Source: CADCWN01 sp046328475 (lineage in GTDB: Bacteria > Chloroflexota > Chloroflexia > Thermomicrobiales > CADCWN01). From it: 64,000 bases of DNA. The notes under the pieces are model-generated. The model worked only from the letters and a program-made list of their open reading frames with translations, made no database searches and had not been told where the DNA came from. Positions 26,272-35,680 of this stretch are shown one piece after another. The stretch lies in NCBI GenBank assembly GCA_046328475.1, contig JAXLWN010000033.1, forward strand, positions 1 to 64,000, given 5' to 3'. The translations under genes and the position numbers were made by a program. Position 1 is the first letter of the stretch. Every line of letters begins with the position of its first letter.

Positions 26272-28455
26272 ATGGCAACTTCGTTTCCGCCCGCCCGTGA
26301 TTTCAGTTCGCTCTCGGTGCGCGATCTCCTCGAGGCGCGAGATACCTACCATCTGCATCTCGCGCACCTGGAGAATGTGGTCGCGACGGCGATCGGCCGC
26401 TTTCGCATCCGCAAAGGCGACCCCGATGCCAAGCGCCCCGGAGCGACCAGGGCGCGGGCGGGTCGGCGGCGCACGGCGAGCAAGCCGCGCACGCTCCAGG
26501 AGACCGTGGTGCGGCCGTGGTCGTGGCCGGCGGTGCTGGTCTTCGTCAACAAGTGGCTCACACCGGCGGAATGGCGCGACCGCCCCGACCAGGTGGTGCC
26601 GAGCTTCTTGTACATGCCGGATGGGCGGGTTGTCCCCACCTGCGTCATCTTCGTTGGGGAACGGGAGGCGGCACCCGCGCGGGACCGGGACTTCAGCTTC
26701 CCGAGCCACCTGATCGGCGGCGGCTATCCGGTGCTCGCCGATGTCCAGGGGAGGAGCGTGTGGCCTCCCTGGCCTGCATGGTGACCGATGGTGATGGCAT
26801 CTACGCGCTGACGAATCGCCATGTGGCGGGCGAGGAGGGGCGGGCGATCTACTCGTTGCTGCGCGAGCAACGGCAGAAGATCGGTATGTCGCACAAGCAG
26901 CAGGTCGGCAAGCTGCCGTTCCCGCGGGCCTATCCCGGCTGGCCGGGTGAGCGCGTCCTGGCGAACCTCGATGCCGGGCTGATCCGCGTCGAGGAGATCG
27001 GCGACTGGACGGCGCAAGTCTTCGGCATCGGCGAGATCGGCGAGCCGATCAACCTGAATACCGACACCATTTCGCTCGACTTGATCGGGTGCCCGGTGCG
27101 CGCGTTCGGCAGCGCTTCCGGCCTGCTGACCGGCGAGATCCAGGCGCTCTTCTATCGGTATCGCTCGATCGGGGGCACGGACTATGCCGCCGACATGCTG
27201 ATCGGCCCGCGCGAGGGCGCAACGCTCAATACTCGTCCGGGCGATTCGGGGACGCTCTGGTTCTGGGATGTGCCGGAGAAACGGCGGGACGATGCCCTGG
27301 CACCGCGCTTGCGCCCCCTCGCCTTGCAGTGGGGCGGCGACCGCCTGCTGGGGGCGGATGGCGAGGCGGGCATGGGGTTCGCGCTGGCGACCTGCCTGAG
27401 CACCATCTGCCGCGAACTGGACGTGGAGGTCATCGGCGACTGGAATATTGGCCGCGAGTACTGGGGGAAAACTCGGGCACTTCAAGGTCGGGGCGGCGGC
27501 GTGTGGGCTGATCCCACCCGGGAAGTTGCAGCGGCTGATCGACGCCAACAGGGGCCGGATCGGCTTCAGCGACGCGGGTATCGCCGCCGAGAAGTTCGAT
27601 CAGATCGCCAAGGGTGCCTTCGTGCCGCTGGCGGATGTGGCCGACCTGGTGTGGCGCGCGACGCGGAAGAAAGACGAGGGGAACCACTTCGCGGATATGG
27701 ACCAGGAGGATCTGGGCACGTTCGCCGGCAAGACGCTGCTCGCGATCTTCGCGGATTCGCAGAAGGTGGACATTACCGTCTGGAATCAGTTCTACGATTC
27801 GCTGGGTATCGGGGCGAAGCGTGGCGCGCTGCCATTCCGGGTCTGGCAGATCTACCAGGAGATGGTGACGTATGCGGCCGGGAAGAAGGTGGCCGAGTTC
27901 GTGTGCGCTGCCGGGATCCTGGCACACTACATCGGCGATGCGTGCCAACCGCTGCACGTCTCCAAGCTACACCATGGCCGAGACGATCACCCCGGAGAGG
28001 ATCGTGTCCACAGCGTCTACGAGGACACCATGCTGGAGCGGTTCTCTGGGAAACTCCTCGGCGGAATTAACAAGAAGTTGCAGGGCGTGCAGGTCCAGGG
28101 CAAGGCCATCGGCGGGCACGGAGCGGCGGTCGCAGCGGTCGAACTGATGCGCGACACGGTCGGAACGCTCCCGCCGATGGAGGTGATCGACGCCTACAAC
28201 GGCGCGAGCGGCCAGGCGCGCATCCCGCACATGTGGGATGCGGTTGGCGAGCGCACGATCAGCTGCATCGCGAGGGGGTGTAGGGTCCTGGCGGAGATCT
28301 GGGCGAGCGCGTGGCTGGAAGGGCGCGGCGATGACATTGACGAGGCGCAACTGGTGCGGATCAAGACCCAGACTTTGATGGACCTCTACAACGATGCGGC
28401 ATTCCTCCCGGCGCTGCGCCTGCGCGAGATGGAGGCGCAGAACGTGCTCCACTGA
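26272..28455 (+). CDS. Trypsin-like serine protease fused to S1/P1-type phosphoesterase
   Basis: About 727 residues when two compensating frame changes are joined (GGGG run at 26749; GGGGGAAAA run near 27468). Residues 1-150 are of unknown function (SSLSVRDLLEARDTYHLHLA). Residues about 160-340 look like a chymotrypsin fold with His in ALTNRHVAG, Asp in LDAGLIRVEE and Ser in RPGDSGTLWFW, in H-D-S order. Residues about 470-600 carry GNHFADMDQ, then AHYIGDACQPLHVS and VHSVYEDTML, the His/Asp metal pattern of S1/P1 nuclease and zinc phospholipase C. No signal peptide is visible. ATG at 26272 follows GGAGG. The fusion is unfamiliar to me. An Hsp70-like gene follows in the same direction. Confidence 0.65.
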
Positions 28456-28888
28456 GTGGGGCTCGTATGAGGGCGGGGCGACGCGCAGCACCGCCGCAAG
28501 CTCTCAGCGAGTTGGCGCACGGGTCCGCCGCGCCGAGATTGGCGTGGCGGGCTTCTGCGCGCGTTGCGGGGGGATGGCAACGATGGTGGTGTCCCGCAGA
28601 CCGCCCGGAGATGAAGTCTCCGGGCTACGAGAGTGCGCCGGATCAATCCGGCTACAGGGGGCTGTGCGTGATTGAGCGCTCGTGTATGGGGCTGCCGCGC
28701 TGAGGGTTAGCAGCGCCCTGGCGATGATCGCGACGCGGTCGCGCGGTGTGCTGTACGATTGTACAGACGGGGGATCGGCCCTCGGAACGGTGAATCTGGC
28801 GGCGTAGCAAGCGACAATGAGAGCCGCGCGTTTTGGCGACGTTCTTTGCTGCCCGGGTTTGTGGTGCTTGACCGCAGAAGGAGGGGTG
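28456..28888. repeat. Non-coding gap with dispersed repeat
   Basis: Holds a CCGGAGATGAAGTCTCCGGG hairpin element (about 28606-28625) and a GCCGGATCAATCCGGC hairpin (about 28638-28653). No gene supported. The promoter of the Hsp70-like gene should be in the last 150 bases. Confidence 0.6.
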
Positions 28889-30251
28889 ATGTCCGCGCCG
28901 GCCGTTGGCTTTGACTTTGGCACGTCCAATTCGGCGATTGCGGTGGTGGAGGCGGGGAGCGCGGAGCCGCGCCTGCTGAAACTGGACCCCGCGCGGCCCG
29001 ATTCGACGCTGATCCCGACGCTGCTCTACATCGAGCGGGATGGGACGGCGCACCTGGGGCAGGCGGCGATCAAGACGTTTGTGCAGTTGGAGGCGGGGCG
29101 CACGATTATCCGCGAGCAGCGGGCGACCGAGATTGAGATCGATACGGTTTTTGGGCGCGAGATGGTGCGGCTCGATGTTGATGTGACGCAGCCGGGGCGG
29201 TTTTTCCAGTCGTTGAAGAGTTTTCTTTCCGATAAGGCCTTTCAGGGGACGAATGTTTTTGGGCGGTTTTACACGATCGAGGAGTTGATCGCGCTCTTTT
29301 TGCGCGAGATGCGCGTGCGGACCGAGGAGCAGGTGGGGCGGCCGATCACGCGCGCGACGATCGGCCGGCCGGTCCACTGGGCGGAGAATAATCCGGACGG
29401 CGACGCGCTGGCCTTGCAGCGGATGCAGACGGCGCTGCGGCAGGCGGGGTTTGTGGAGTTCGACTTCGTGCCGGAGCCGATCGCGGCGGGGCTGCACTTC
29501 GCCTCGACGCTGCGCGCGGCGCAGAATGTGATCGTCTTCGACTTCGGGGGCGGGACGCTCGACGTGACGATCATGCGGGTGGGGGGCGGGGAGCGCGAGG
29601 TGCTTTCGACCAGCGGGACGCCGCTCGGCGGGAATACGCTGGACGAGGACATCATGGACCGCCGGTTGCTGAAGTATTTTGGTGAGGATTTGCGCTGGGG
29701 GGATCAGAAGTTGCCGATGCCGCGCCACATTCTGGAGGCGATCCGGCGCTGGTATACGATCCCGATGCTGAACGACGCGCGGGTGATGAGTTTCCTGCGG
29801 AGTCTGGACCACGAGACGGATCGCGCCTCGCAGCGGCAGGCGCGGGCGCTGGTGGCGCTGGTGCGCGGCAATCACGGCTGGCCGCTCTATCGTGAGATCG
29901 AGCGGGCGAAGATCGGGCTGTCGTCGCGCGAGAAGACGGTGATCAGCTTCTTTGAGGAGGCGATCGCGATCAACGAGCCGTTCACGCGCGGGCAGTTCGA
30001 GGGGGTGATCAATGCGCGGGTGCGGCAGGCGGATCGCTGCCTGGACGAGGCGCTGAACGCGGCGGGGATCGCGCCGGGGCAGATCGATGCGGTGTTGCGC
30101 ACGGCGGTTGTCCAGCATCCCGCGCTTCCAGAAGCTGCTGACCGACAAGTTCGGGGCGGAGAAGCTGCAATTCCAGGATGCGTTCACGTCGGTGACGACG
30201 GGGCTGGCGCTGAGCGCGGCGGGGCAGGTGGCGACGCGGGCGGCGGCGTAG
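28889..30251 (+). CDS. Hsp70-like protein (YegD type), frameshifted near the end
   Basis: An actin-fold ATPase of about 453 residues, lacking the substrate-binding domain of DnaK. Phosphate-1 motif VGFDFGTSNSAIAVVE at the N-terminus; RPVHWAENNPDG near 165; phosphate-2 motif VIVFDFGGGTLDVTIM near 215; connect region ERAKIGLSSREKTVISF. The adenosine motif appears only after a frame change near 30110, where the reading becomes IPRFQKLLTDKFGAEKL, FQDAFTSVTTGLALSAAG and ends TAG at 30249. The ATG at 28889 follows AAGGAGG. Short Hsp70s of this kind are probable chaperones of unknown client. A TAG-GGGCGATAG repeat edge starts at the stop codon. Confidence 0.85.
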
Positions 30252-30259
30252 GGGCGATA

Positions 30260-30326
30260 GTCGTGAGTCGTGAGTCGTGAGTCGTGAGTAAGTCGGGCAG
30301 TCGGGCAGTCGGGCAGTCGGGCGGGG
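30260..30326. repeat. GTCGTGA heptamers followed by CGGGCAGT octamers
   Basis: Four GTCGTGA units (30260-30290) run directly into four CGGGCAGT units (30291-30326). They begin 9 bases after the Hsp70-like stop codon. The same unit pair occurs at 5469-5582. Confidence 0.9.
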
Positions 30327-30334
30327 GTGCCGTT

Positions 30335-30395
30335 GGACTGAAGTCCCGGCTGAAGGCGACTGCGGTCGCCGCGAAGTCCGCCTGCGCGGACTGGG
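30335..30395. repeat. Dispersed hairpin repeat, copy 2
   Basis: GACTGAAGTCCCGGCTGAAG leads into the same double hairpin seen at 25940-26030. The following 400 bases (to 30794) hold no gene I can support. Confidence 0.8.
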
Positions 30396-30794
30396 ATGCG
30401 CGGGCAATTTTCTGCGGATTGCGCCATCGATCCGGCGACAGCGGTCTTGATGAGGCGCGGTCGCCTTTGTGGACAGCGGATGGTGGGCGCATGGGAGGGG
30501 TGGATTTTCCACCGCTCGCCCGGTGTGCGGGGCGCGGGGGCACCCTACTGCTCTACAGAGCGGTTTCGCTCGAACTGATTCGAAGGGTCTTGGGCTGGCA
30601 GGTTTTTCGAGCGGTTTGGCGGCTTGGATTGGTTGTACGGTAATGCGGGGCCTTTCGAACGGGTTGGCGACGGGGTAATTGGGTATCGTGCCGAGGGCCG
30701 ACTGCAATGGCCTGTGCTGCCGCTGGGAAATGCGCGGCGGCGCGCTACGGGCGGTGTGGGTAGTCCGCTGAGCAGATGGGTTTTAAGCGAACGC

Positions 30795-30826
30795 GCCGGG
30801 TGGCAGTGATGCCACCCGGCTTTTTT
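30795..30826 (+). terminator. Rho-independent terminator
   Basis: Perfect 11-bp stem GCCGGGTGGCA / TGCCACCCGGC, 4-base loop, then six T. A classical intrinsic terminator on the plus strand, about 540 bases after the Hsp70-like gene. Confidence 0.85.
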
Positions 30827-30918
30827 GTGTGCGACGGGTGGTTTGGGAGAGATGACTGCCGGATGGCGTATGATTGCGGCGTGCGCCCGTGGGGGCGGTT
30901 TGTGTGTGGGAGGGGGCG

Positions 30919-31737
30919 ATGTCGGGGTCGGTTGTGGCGAGCCATGAGATGGTGGTGGTTCCGGCGAGCGGGATGCGCATTCATGTGGCGACGTGGGCGG
31001 GGCCGGCGGGGGCGTTGCCGCTGGTGATGCTGCACGGGATCTGGGATACCTGGAAGACGTTCGAGCGGGCGGCGATCCGGCTGGCGAGCGAGCGGACGGT
31101 CCATGCGCTCGATTTGCGCGGGCATGGGGAGAGCAGCAAGCCGGACGAGGGGTACGCGCCGGGTGACTATGCGGTCGATGTGTGCGGGGTGCTGGCGCAC
31201 CTGGGGTATGAGCAGCTGGCGCTGCTCGGCTTCTCGCTGGGGTCGATGGTGGCGTCGAACCTGATTTCGACGGAGCCGGGGCCGGTGGCGCGGCTGATCT
31301 TGGAGGATCCGCCGTACAATCCGGGTGCGGATATGCGTGGGCGCGCGGCCTGGATGCGGACGCTGCTAGAGTTGAAGCGCCTCCCGTTCGAGGAGGTGGT
31401 TGAGGGGCTGTCGGAGTTGAATCCGACGCGCGACCGGGCGACGAATGAGCTGAGCGCGCGGGCGCTGATGAATACGGCCGATGGGCCGTTCCGGGCGAGC
31501 CTGGACCGCGCCGAGGCGGTCGATATCCCGGGCTTCCTGCGCGGCTGGTCGCGCCCGGCGCTGATTTTGCAGGCCGATCCGGCGCTCGGGGCGGCGCTGA
31601 GCGACGAGGGGCGCGAGGCGCTGCGCGCGGCGGTGCCGCAGGCGCGGGTGGTGAATTTCCCTGGCTCGGGGCATCTGATCCATGCCGAGAAGGAGGATGC
31701 CTTCGTGGAGGCGGTGGGGGCGTTCCTGCGAGGATAG
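30919..31737 (+). CDS. Alpha/beta hydrolase
   Basis: A 272-residue alpha/beta-hydrolase fold enzyme. Oxyanion-hole region MLHGIWDTWKTF, VHALDLRGHGESSKP, nucleophile elbow LLGFSLGSMVASN (Ser), acid residue likely in LQADPALG, and catalytic His in FPGSGHLIHAE. The length is normal for the epoxide-hydrolase/esterase-like group. The ATG at 30919 follows GGAGGGGG; the ORF can be extended 15 codons but without a ribosome-binding site. The substrate is not predictable. Confidence 0.85.
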   Translation: MSGSVVASHEMVVVPASGMRIHVATWAGPAGALPLVMLHGIWDTWKTFERAAIRLASERTVHALDLRGHGESSKPDEGYAPGDYAVDVCGVLAHLGYEQLALLGFSLGSMVASNLISTEPGPVARLILEDPPYNPGADMRGRAAWMRTLLELKRLPFEEVVEGLSELNPTRDRATNELSARALMNTADGPFRASLDRAEAVDIPGFLRGWSRPALILQADPALGAALSDEGREALRAAVPQARVVNFPGSGHLIHAEKEDAFVEAVGAFLRG

Positions 31738-31741
31738 GGAC

Positions 31742-31986
31742 GACTGAACCGCCAAGACGCCAAGAAGGTCGCCAAGGTCGCCAAGAGGGGACGAAAGAAG
31801 ACCGCAGAGTCGCAGAGTCGCAGAGAACGACGCTGAGACGAGGAATGGGAGGGACGGATCCTTCGCTGCGCTCAGGATGACAGAGGGGAGGCTGGTGGTC
31901 TCCGTGTCATCCTGAGCGATAGCGAAGGATCCGTCCCTTCGTTCTTGGCGTTCTTGGCGTCTCCTTGGCGTCTTGGCGGTTTCCCG
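31742..31986. repeat. Nested foldback element
   Basis: Outer arms: ACCGCCAAGACGCCAAG-type units at 31748-31790 and their inverse at 31943-31983. Next, CGCAGAGT units at 31804-31830. Inner arms: GGGACGGATCCTTCGCTGCG at 31851-31870 and its near-inverse ending GATCCGTCCC at 31937, each continuing through the TCAGGATGACA/TGTCATCCTGA core. It fills the gap between convergent hydrolase and S9 peptidase genes. Confidence 0.9.
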
Positions 31987-31990
31987 TCTC

Positions 31991-33997
31991 CTATCCGATG
32001 CGTTCGTGGAGGAAGGCGAGGATGCGGGTGAGGCGGTCGGTGCGGTGGCGGGGTTGGCCGCCGACGGCGTGGTTGTGGCTTTCGTCGGGGTAGCGGACGA
32101 AGTCGACGGGGACACCGGCGCGCTTGAGGACGATGAAGGCCTGCTCGGACTGCTCCATCGGGCAGCGCAGATCCATCTCGCCGTGGATGATCAGGGTGGG
32201 GGTGGTGGCCCGGTGCATGTAGGTGATCGGGGAGCAGCGGCGGTAGACCTCGGGGTCCTCCACGGGGGTCTTGCCGCCGAGTTCCCAGGCCCCGAAGGTC
32301 TGGCCGATGTCGCTGGTGCCCCAGAAGGAGTTGAAGTTGCTGACGACGCGCTCGGTGACGACGGCCTTGAAGCGGTCGGTGTGGCCGAGGATCCAGCAGG
32401 TCATGTAGCCGCCGTAGGAGGCACCGCCCGCCGCCATGCGGTCGGCATCGACGTAGCCCTGGGCGACGACGTGATCGACGCCCGCCATGATGTCGGCGTA
32501 GTCGAGATTGCCCCAGTCGGCGCGGATGCAGTGGGCGAAGTCCTGGCCGTAGCCCTGGCTGCCGCGCGGGTTGACGTAGAGCAGGACGTAGCCCTGCGCG
32601 ACGAGGAGCTGGAATTCGTGCGAGAAGGCGTTGCCGTAGGTGCCGTGCGGCCCGCCGTGGATCTTGAGCATCAGCGGGTATTGCCTGGCGGGGTCGAAGT
32701 CGGCGGGCTTGATCACCCAGCCCTCGATCGCCGCGCCGCCGGTGCTGGTGTAGGCGATCCGCTCGGCGGGTTGGATGGTGAGGCCCGCCAGGAAGTCGTC
32801 GTTGTGGCGCGTGAGCTGGCGCTCGCCGGAGCCGTCGGCGTTGGCGACGAAGATTTCGTTCGGGCGGGTTGGGTCGGTGGCGGCGAAGGCGATCGGTGCG
32901 CCGTCGCGCGGGGTGGTGAAGCCGACGCAGGCGCGGTCACCGCCGATGATGCGGGTGATGCCGCCGGAGAGCGCGGCGCGGTAGATGCCAGTGTTGCCGC
33001 TGTCGGTGGCGATGGTGAGGAGCGATTGGCCGTCGGGGGACCAGACCGGGCACTGGCCGTCCACGCCCATGCGCACGTCGCCCATCGCGACGTTGTTGAT
33101 GCTGCGGTCGAAGTCGCCAGTCAAATCACGCGCAGTACCGCCGGTGGCGGGGATGACGAGGAGGCGCATGTTCGCGCCGGGCATGTAGCCCTGCTCGTGG
33201 CCGACGTAGGCGATCGACGCGCCATCGGGGGACCATGAGGGGAGGGAGACGGGGCCGCGCCCGCTCGTCACCTTGCGCGCGGGGCCGTTGTCGGCGTCGG
33301 CGGGCACGACCCAGAGGTCGTTGACCTCGCTGGTGTCGCGATCCTCGTCCTGGTTGGCGCAATAGGCGACCCAGCGGCCGTCCGGGGACCAGGCGGGGTT
33401 GCTGGCGTTCCAGTCGCCGGAGGTGAGCTGTCGCGCCTCGCCGCCTTCGCCCTCGGCGGAGATGACGAAGAGGTGGCGACGGCGGTCGTCGAAATAGCCA
33501 TCGCCGTCGGCCTTGTGCTTGAGCTTGGTGAAGACGCGCGGCGGCTTGTAGCCGTCGGGGGCCTGCTCCTTCTCGGGTTCTTCGGCGCGCACGCGGGCGG
33601 TATAGAGGATTTGCGTGCCGTCGGGGGACCAGCGGGGGTCGCCCGCGCCATCGGGGGCGTCGGTCAGCTTGCGCGCCTCGCCGCCAGCGGCGAAGTCGAG
33701 GAGGTGGATCTGGGCCTTCCCCGCGCGGTCGGAGACGAAGGCGAGGCGCGAGCCGTCGGGCGACCAGGCGGGGGCGGTGTCGCGCTTGGGACCGAAGGTG
33801 AGGCGGCGGGGTGCGGCGCTGCCATCGGTGTGGGCGAGCCAGATCGCGGAGCGGTAGTGGTTCTCGGTCTCGGTATCGTGCATGGTGGTGAGGACGTAGG
33901 CGATCCGCGAGCCGTCGGGGCTGATCTGCGGCGTACCGACCATCTGCAGCGCGCTGAGGTCGCTGATGGTGATCGGGCGGCGGGGGGATGAGGACAT
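31991..33997 (-). CDS. S9 family (prolyl oligopeptidase type) peptidase
   Basis: A 668-residue enzyme: an N-terminal beta-propeller with TolB/WD-like blades (repeats of WSPDGSRLAFVS) over residues 1-400, then an alpha/beta-hydrolase domain with LMLKIHGGPHGTYGNAFSHE, nucleophile GGASYGGYMTCW (Ser), Asp in IIHGEMDLRCP and His in YPDESHNH. It is an acylaminoacyl-peptidase/DPP-like exopeptidase. No signal peptide is seen, so it is probably cytoplasmic. The ATG at 33997 has AAGGAG upstream. Its stop codon runs into the 31742-31986 foldback. Confidence 0.9.
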   Translation of the reverse strand: MSSSPRRPITISDLSALQMVGTPQISPDGSRIAYVLTTMHDTETENHYRSAIWLAHTDGSAAPRRLTFGPKRDTAPAWSPDGSRLAFVSDRAGKAQIHLLDFAAGGEARKLTDAPDGAGDPRWSPDGTQILYTARVRAEEPEKEQAPDGYKPPRVFTKLKHKADGDGYFDDRRRHLFVISAEGEGGEARQLTSGDWNASNPAWSPDGRWVAYCANQDEDRDTSEVNDLWVVPADADNGPARKVTSGRGPVSLPSWSPDGASIAYVGHEQGYMPGANMRLLVIPATGGTARDLTGDFDRSINNVAMGDVRMGVDGQCPVWSPDGQSLLTIATDSGNTGIYRAALSGGITRIIGGDRACVGFTTPRDGAPIAFAATDPTRPNEIFVANADGSGERQLTRHNDDFLAGLTIQPAERIAYTSTGGAAIEGWVIKPADFDPARQYPLMLKIHGGPHGTYGNAFSHEFQLLVAQGYVLLYVNPRGSQGYGQDFAHCIRADWGNLDYADIMAGVDHVVAQGYVDADRMAAGGASYGGYMTCWILGHTDRFKAVVTERVVSNFNSFWGTSDIGQTFGAWELGGKTPVEDPEVYRRCSPITYMHRATTPTLIIHGEMDLRCPMEQSEQAFIVLKRAGVPVDFVRYPDESHNHAVGGQPRHRTDRLTRILAFLHERIG

Positions 33998-34160
33998 TGG
34001 CAACTCCTTCCGTGGGCCGGTTGCGCGCACGGCTGCGTCCCGTGCTGGCGCGGCGGTGCGCCGCCCGCAGTATGCCACCGCTGGGCGGGGAGTGGAAGCG
34101 AGGCGTGTCGTGCCCGCTGCCACTTCGGCCCGTCCGTGCCACGTTGCCAGCATCTGCGGG

Positions 34161-34218
34161 GTTGTTTACCTCGCCGTACCGTGCCGCAACGGCTGGCGCA
34201 GTGCGACGGGGCGATAGT
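34161..34218. repeat. 57-bp direct repeat, copy 1
   Basis: TTTACCTCGCCGTACCGTGC then CGCAACGGCTGGCGCAGTGC, matching 35097-35152 with about six differences. The two copies bracket the DUF998 gene. Confidence 0.8.
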
Positions 34219-34288
34219 GAGCGTGGGGCCGTCCGACCTGATGGTTTGTCGCGACCCGCGATGCAGTGCGTAGCGAGAGGAGGGCACC

Positions 34289-34993
34289 ATGGAGGGCTTG
34301 AACGCGACGACACAGAAGGTGTTGCTCGGCTGCGGCGTCGCCTCGGGAGCGCTCTACTTCGTGGGCGATATCCTCATGTCGGCGCGCTATCCGGGCTACA
34401 GCTTGCTACACCGGACCGTCAGTGAGTTGAATGCGCTTGGTGCGCCGACCAGGGGGCTCAGCATCGCCTTCGGACTCGCGGGCTATGCGCTGCTCGTCCC
34501 GTTCGGCGTGGGGGTCTGGCGGGTCGCCGCCGGTAGCCGCAGTTGGCGCGCGGCGGGCGCGGCGCTGTTCGGGCTGGGGGCCTTCGGGCTCTGGGGCGTG
34601 CCATTCGCCTCCATGCAGCCGCCTGGGACGGAGCAAGAAGGGCTGCATGCCCTCTCGGGGATGGTGGGATTGCTGCTGCTCGTCGCGGCGATGTGTGCCG
34701 TCGCCACCGCGCCCGACCAACGCCTGCGCCTCTACTCGCTCGCCACGCTGGTGATCATGATAGCGTTCAGCGGCTGGGCCGCGATGCAGGCCAGTGGGGT
34801 CGAAGCGGGACTGGCAACGCCCTGGGTCGGGGCCAAGGAGCGCATCGGTTTCTACAGCTGGCACCTGTGGTTCATCGTGCTGGCGCTGATGCTGATCCGC
34901 CGCAGCGTCGCGGCCGGTGCCGGCCGCAGCACGCGGAAGGAGCTACCGACGAGCGTGCCGGTGGCGACGACCGACGCTGCGCCGGTACGGTGA
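34289..34993 (+). CDS. DUF998 membrane protein
   Basis: A 234-residue protein with about six membrane helices: VLLGCGVASGALYFVGDILM, LSIAFGLAGYALLVPFGVGV, GAALFGLGAFGLWGV, ALSGMVGLLLLVAAMCAVAT, LATLVIMIAFSGWAAMQASG, WHLWFIVLALMLI. The pattern and the SLLHRTVSELNALGAPTRG loop match DUF998. The function of the family is not known. GGAGGG lies upstream of the ATG. It lies between two copies of a 57-bp direct repeat. Confidence 0.8.
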   Translation: MEGLNATTQKVLLGCGVASGALYFVGDILMSARYPGYSLLHRTVSELNALGAPTRGLSIAFGLAGYALLVPFGVGVWRVAAGSRSWRAAGAALFGLGAFGLWGVPFASMQPPGTEQEGLHALSGMVGLLLLVAAMCAVATAPDQRLRLYSLATLVIMIAFSGWAAMQASGVEAGLATPWVGAKERIGFYSWHLWFIVLALMLIRRSVAAGAGRSTRKELPTSVPVATTDAAPVR

Positions 34994-35096
34994 GTGGGGT
35001 CGCTAGTGGGGCGCGGGCAGGCAGGGTGCCGCCTATCAGCAGCGCACTGCCTCACGTCGCCCTATTCCCGCGCCCCCACTTGGCCCCCGCCGGACT

Positions 35097-35152
35097 GTTG
35101 ACCTCGCCGTACCGCGCCGCAACGGCTGGCGCATTGCGATGGGGCAATAGTG
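35097..35152. repeat. 57-bp direct repeat, copy 2
   Basis: GTTGACCTCGCCGTACCGCG then CCGCAACGGCTGGCGCATTG. It abuts the truncated CPBP gene, whose open frame begins at 35150. Confidence 0.8.
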
Positions 35153-35464
35153 GGGCTGGAGCCATCCGCCTTCATGAACAACGGCTTCTTCGAGGAGTTC
35201 CTCTTCCGGGGGGCGCTGCAAACGCGGCTGCGTGCGCTCGGGGGTCCGGGCTGGGCGCTGGTGATCCAGGCGTTGGTCTTCGGCGCGTGGCACCTGGGGC
35301 TGGGGTACACCAACACCGACCACGCGGGTTTGCTGCCCGCGCTCGCCAGCACTATCGTCTACCAGGCAACGCTGGGATTGGCCTTCGGCGTCATCTTCGA
35401 GCGGACGCGCAACCTGCTCGCGCCGTCCGTCGCGCACATCCTCGTCAACAGCCTGGGCATCTAG
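35150..35464 (+). pseudogene. CPBP (Abi/CAAX) intramembrane protease fragment
   Basis: Only the C-terminal 100 residues remain: NNGFFEEFLFRGALQTRLRA with the EExxxR glutamates, ALVFGAWHLGLGY (His motif) and APSVAHILVNSLG (second His motif). Full-length members have three or four helices before EExxxR; none is found upstream, where the 57-bp repeat begins. This looks like a genuine truncation at a repeat border. Confidence 0.75.
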
Positions 35465-35680
35465 GGGGACAACGAGCGCGCCGCGTGAAGCTGGCCGTTT
35501 CGACCGCGCCTCGCAGGCCCTGCGGGGCCACGAAACCGCCAGCGGACCTGATGCCGCTTGCCCACGCGCGCTCTCAGCAGCGTGTGGTAGTAGGATGCCA
35601 CCTCGACGGTGGCTGATGGTCCACCATCACCGCCGGGGATTGCTTCCGGCAGGGGCGGCGGGGGGGGACAGGTGGGTAGG

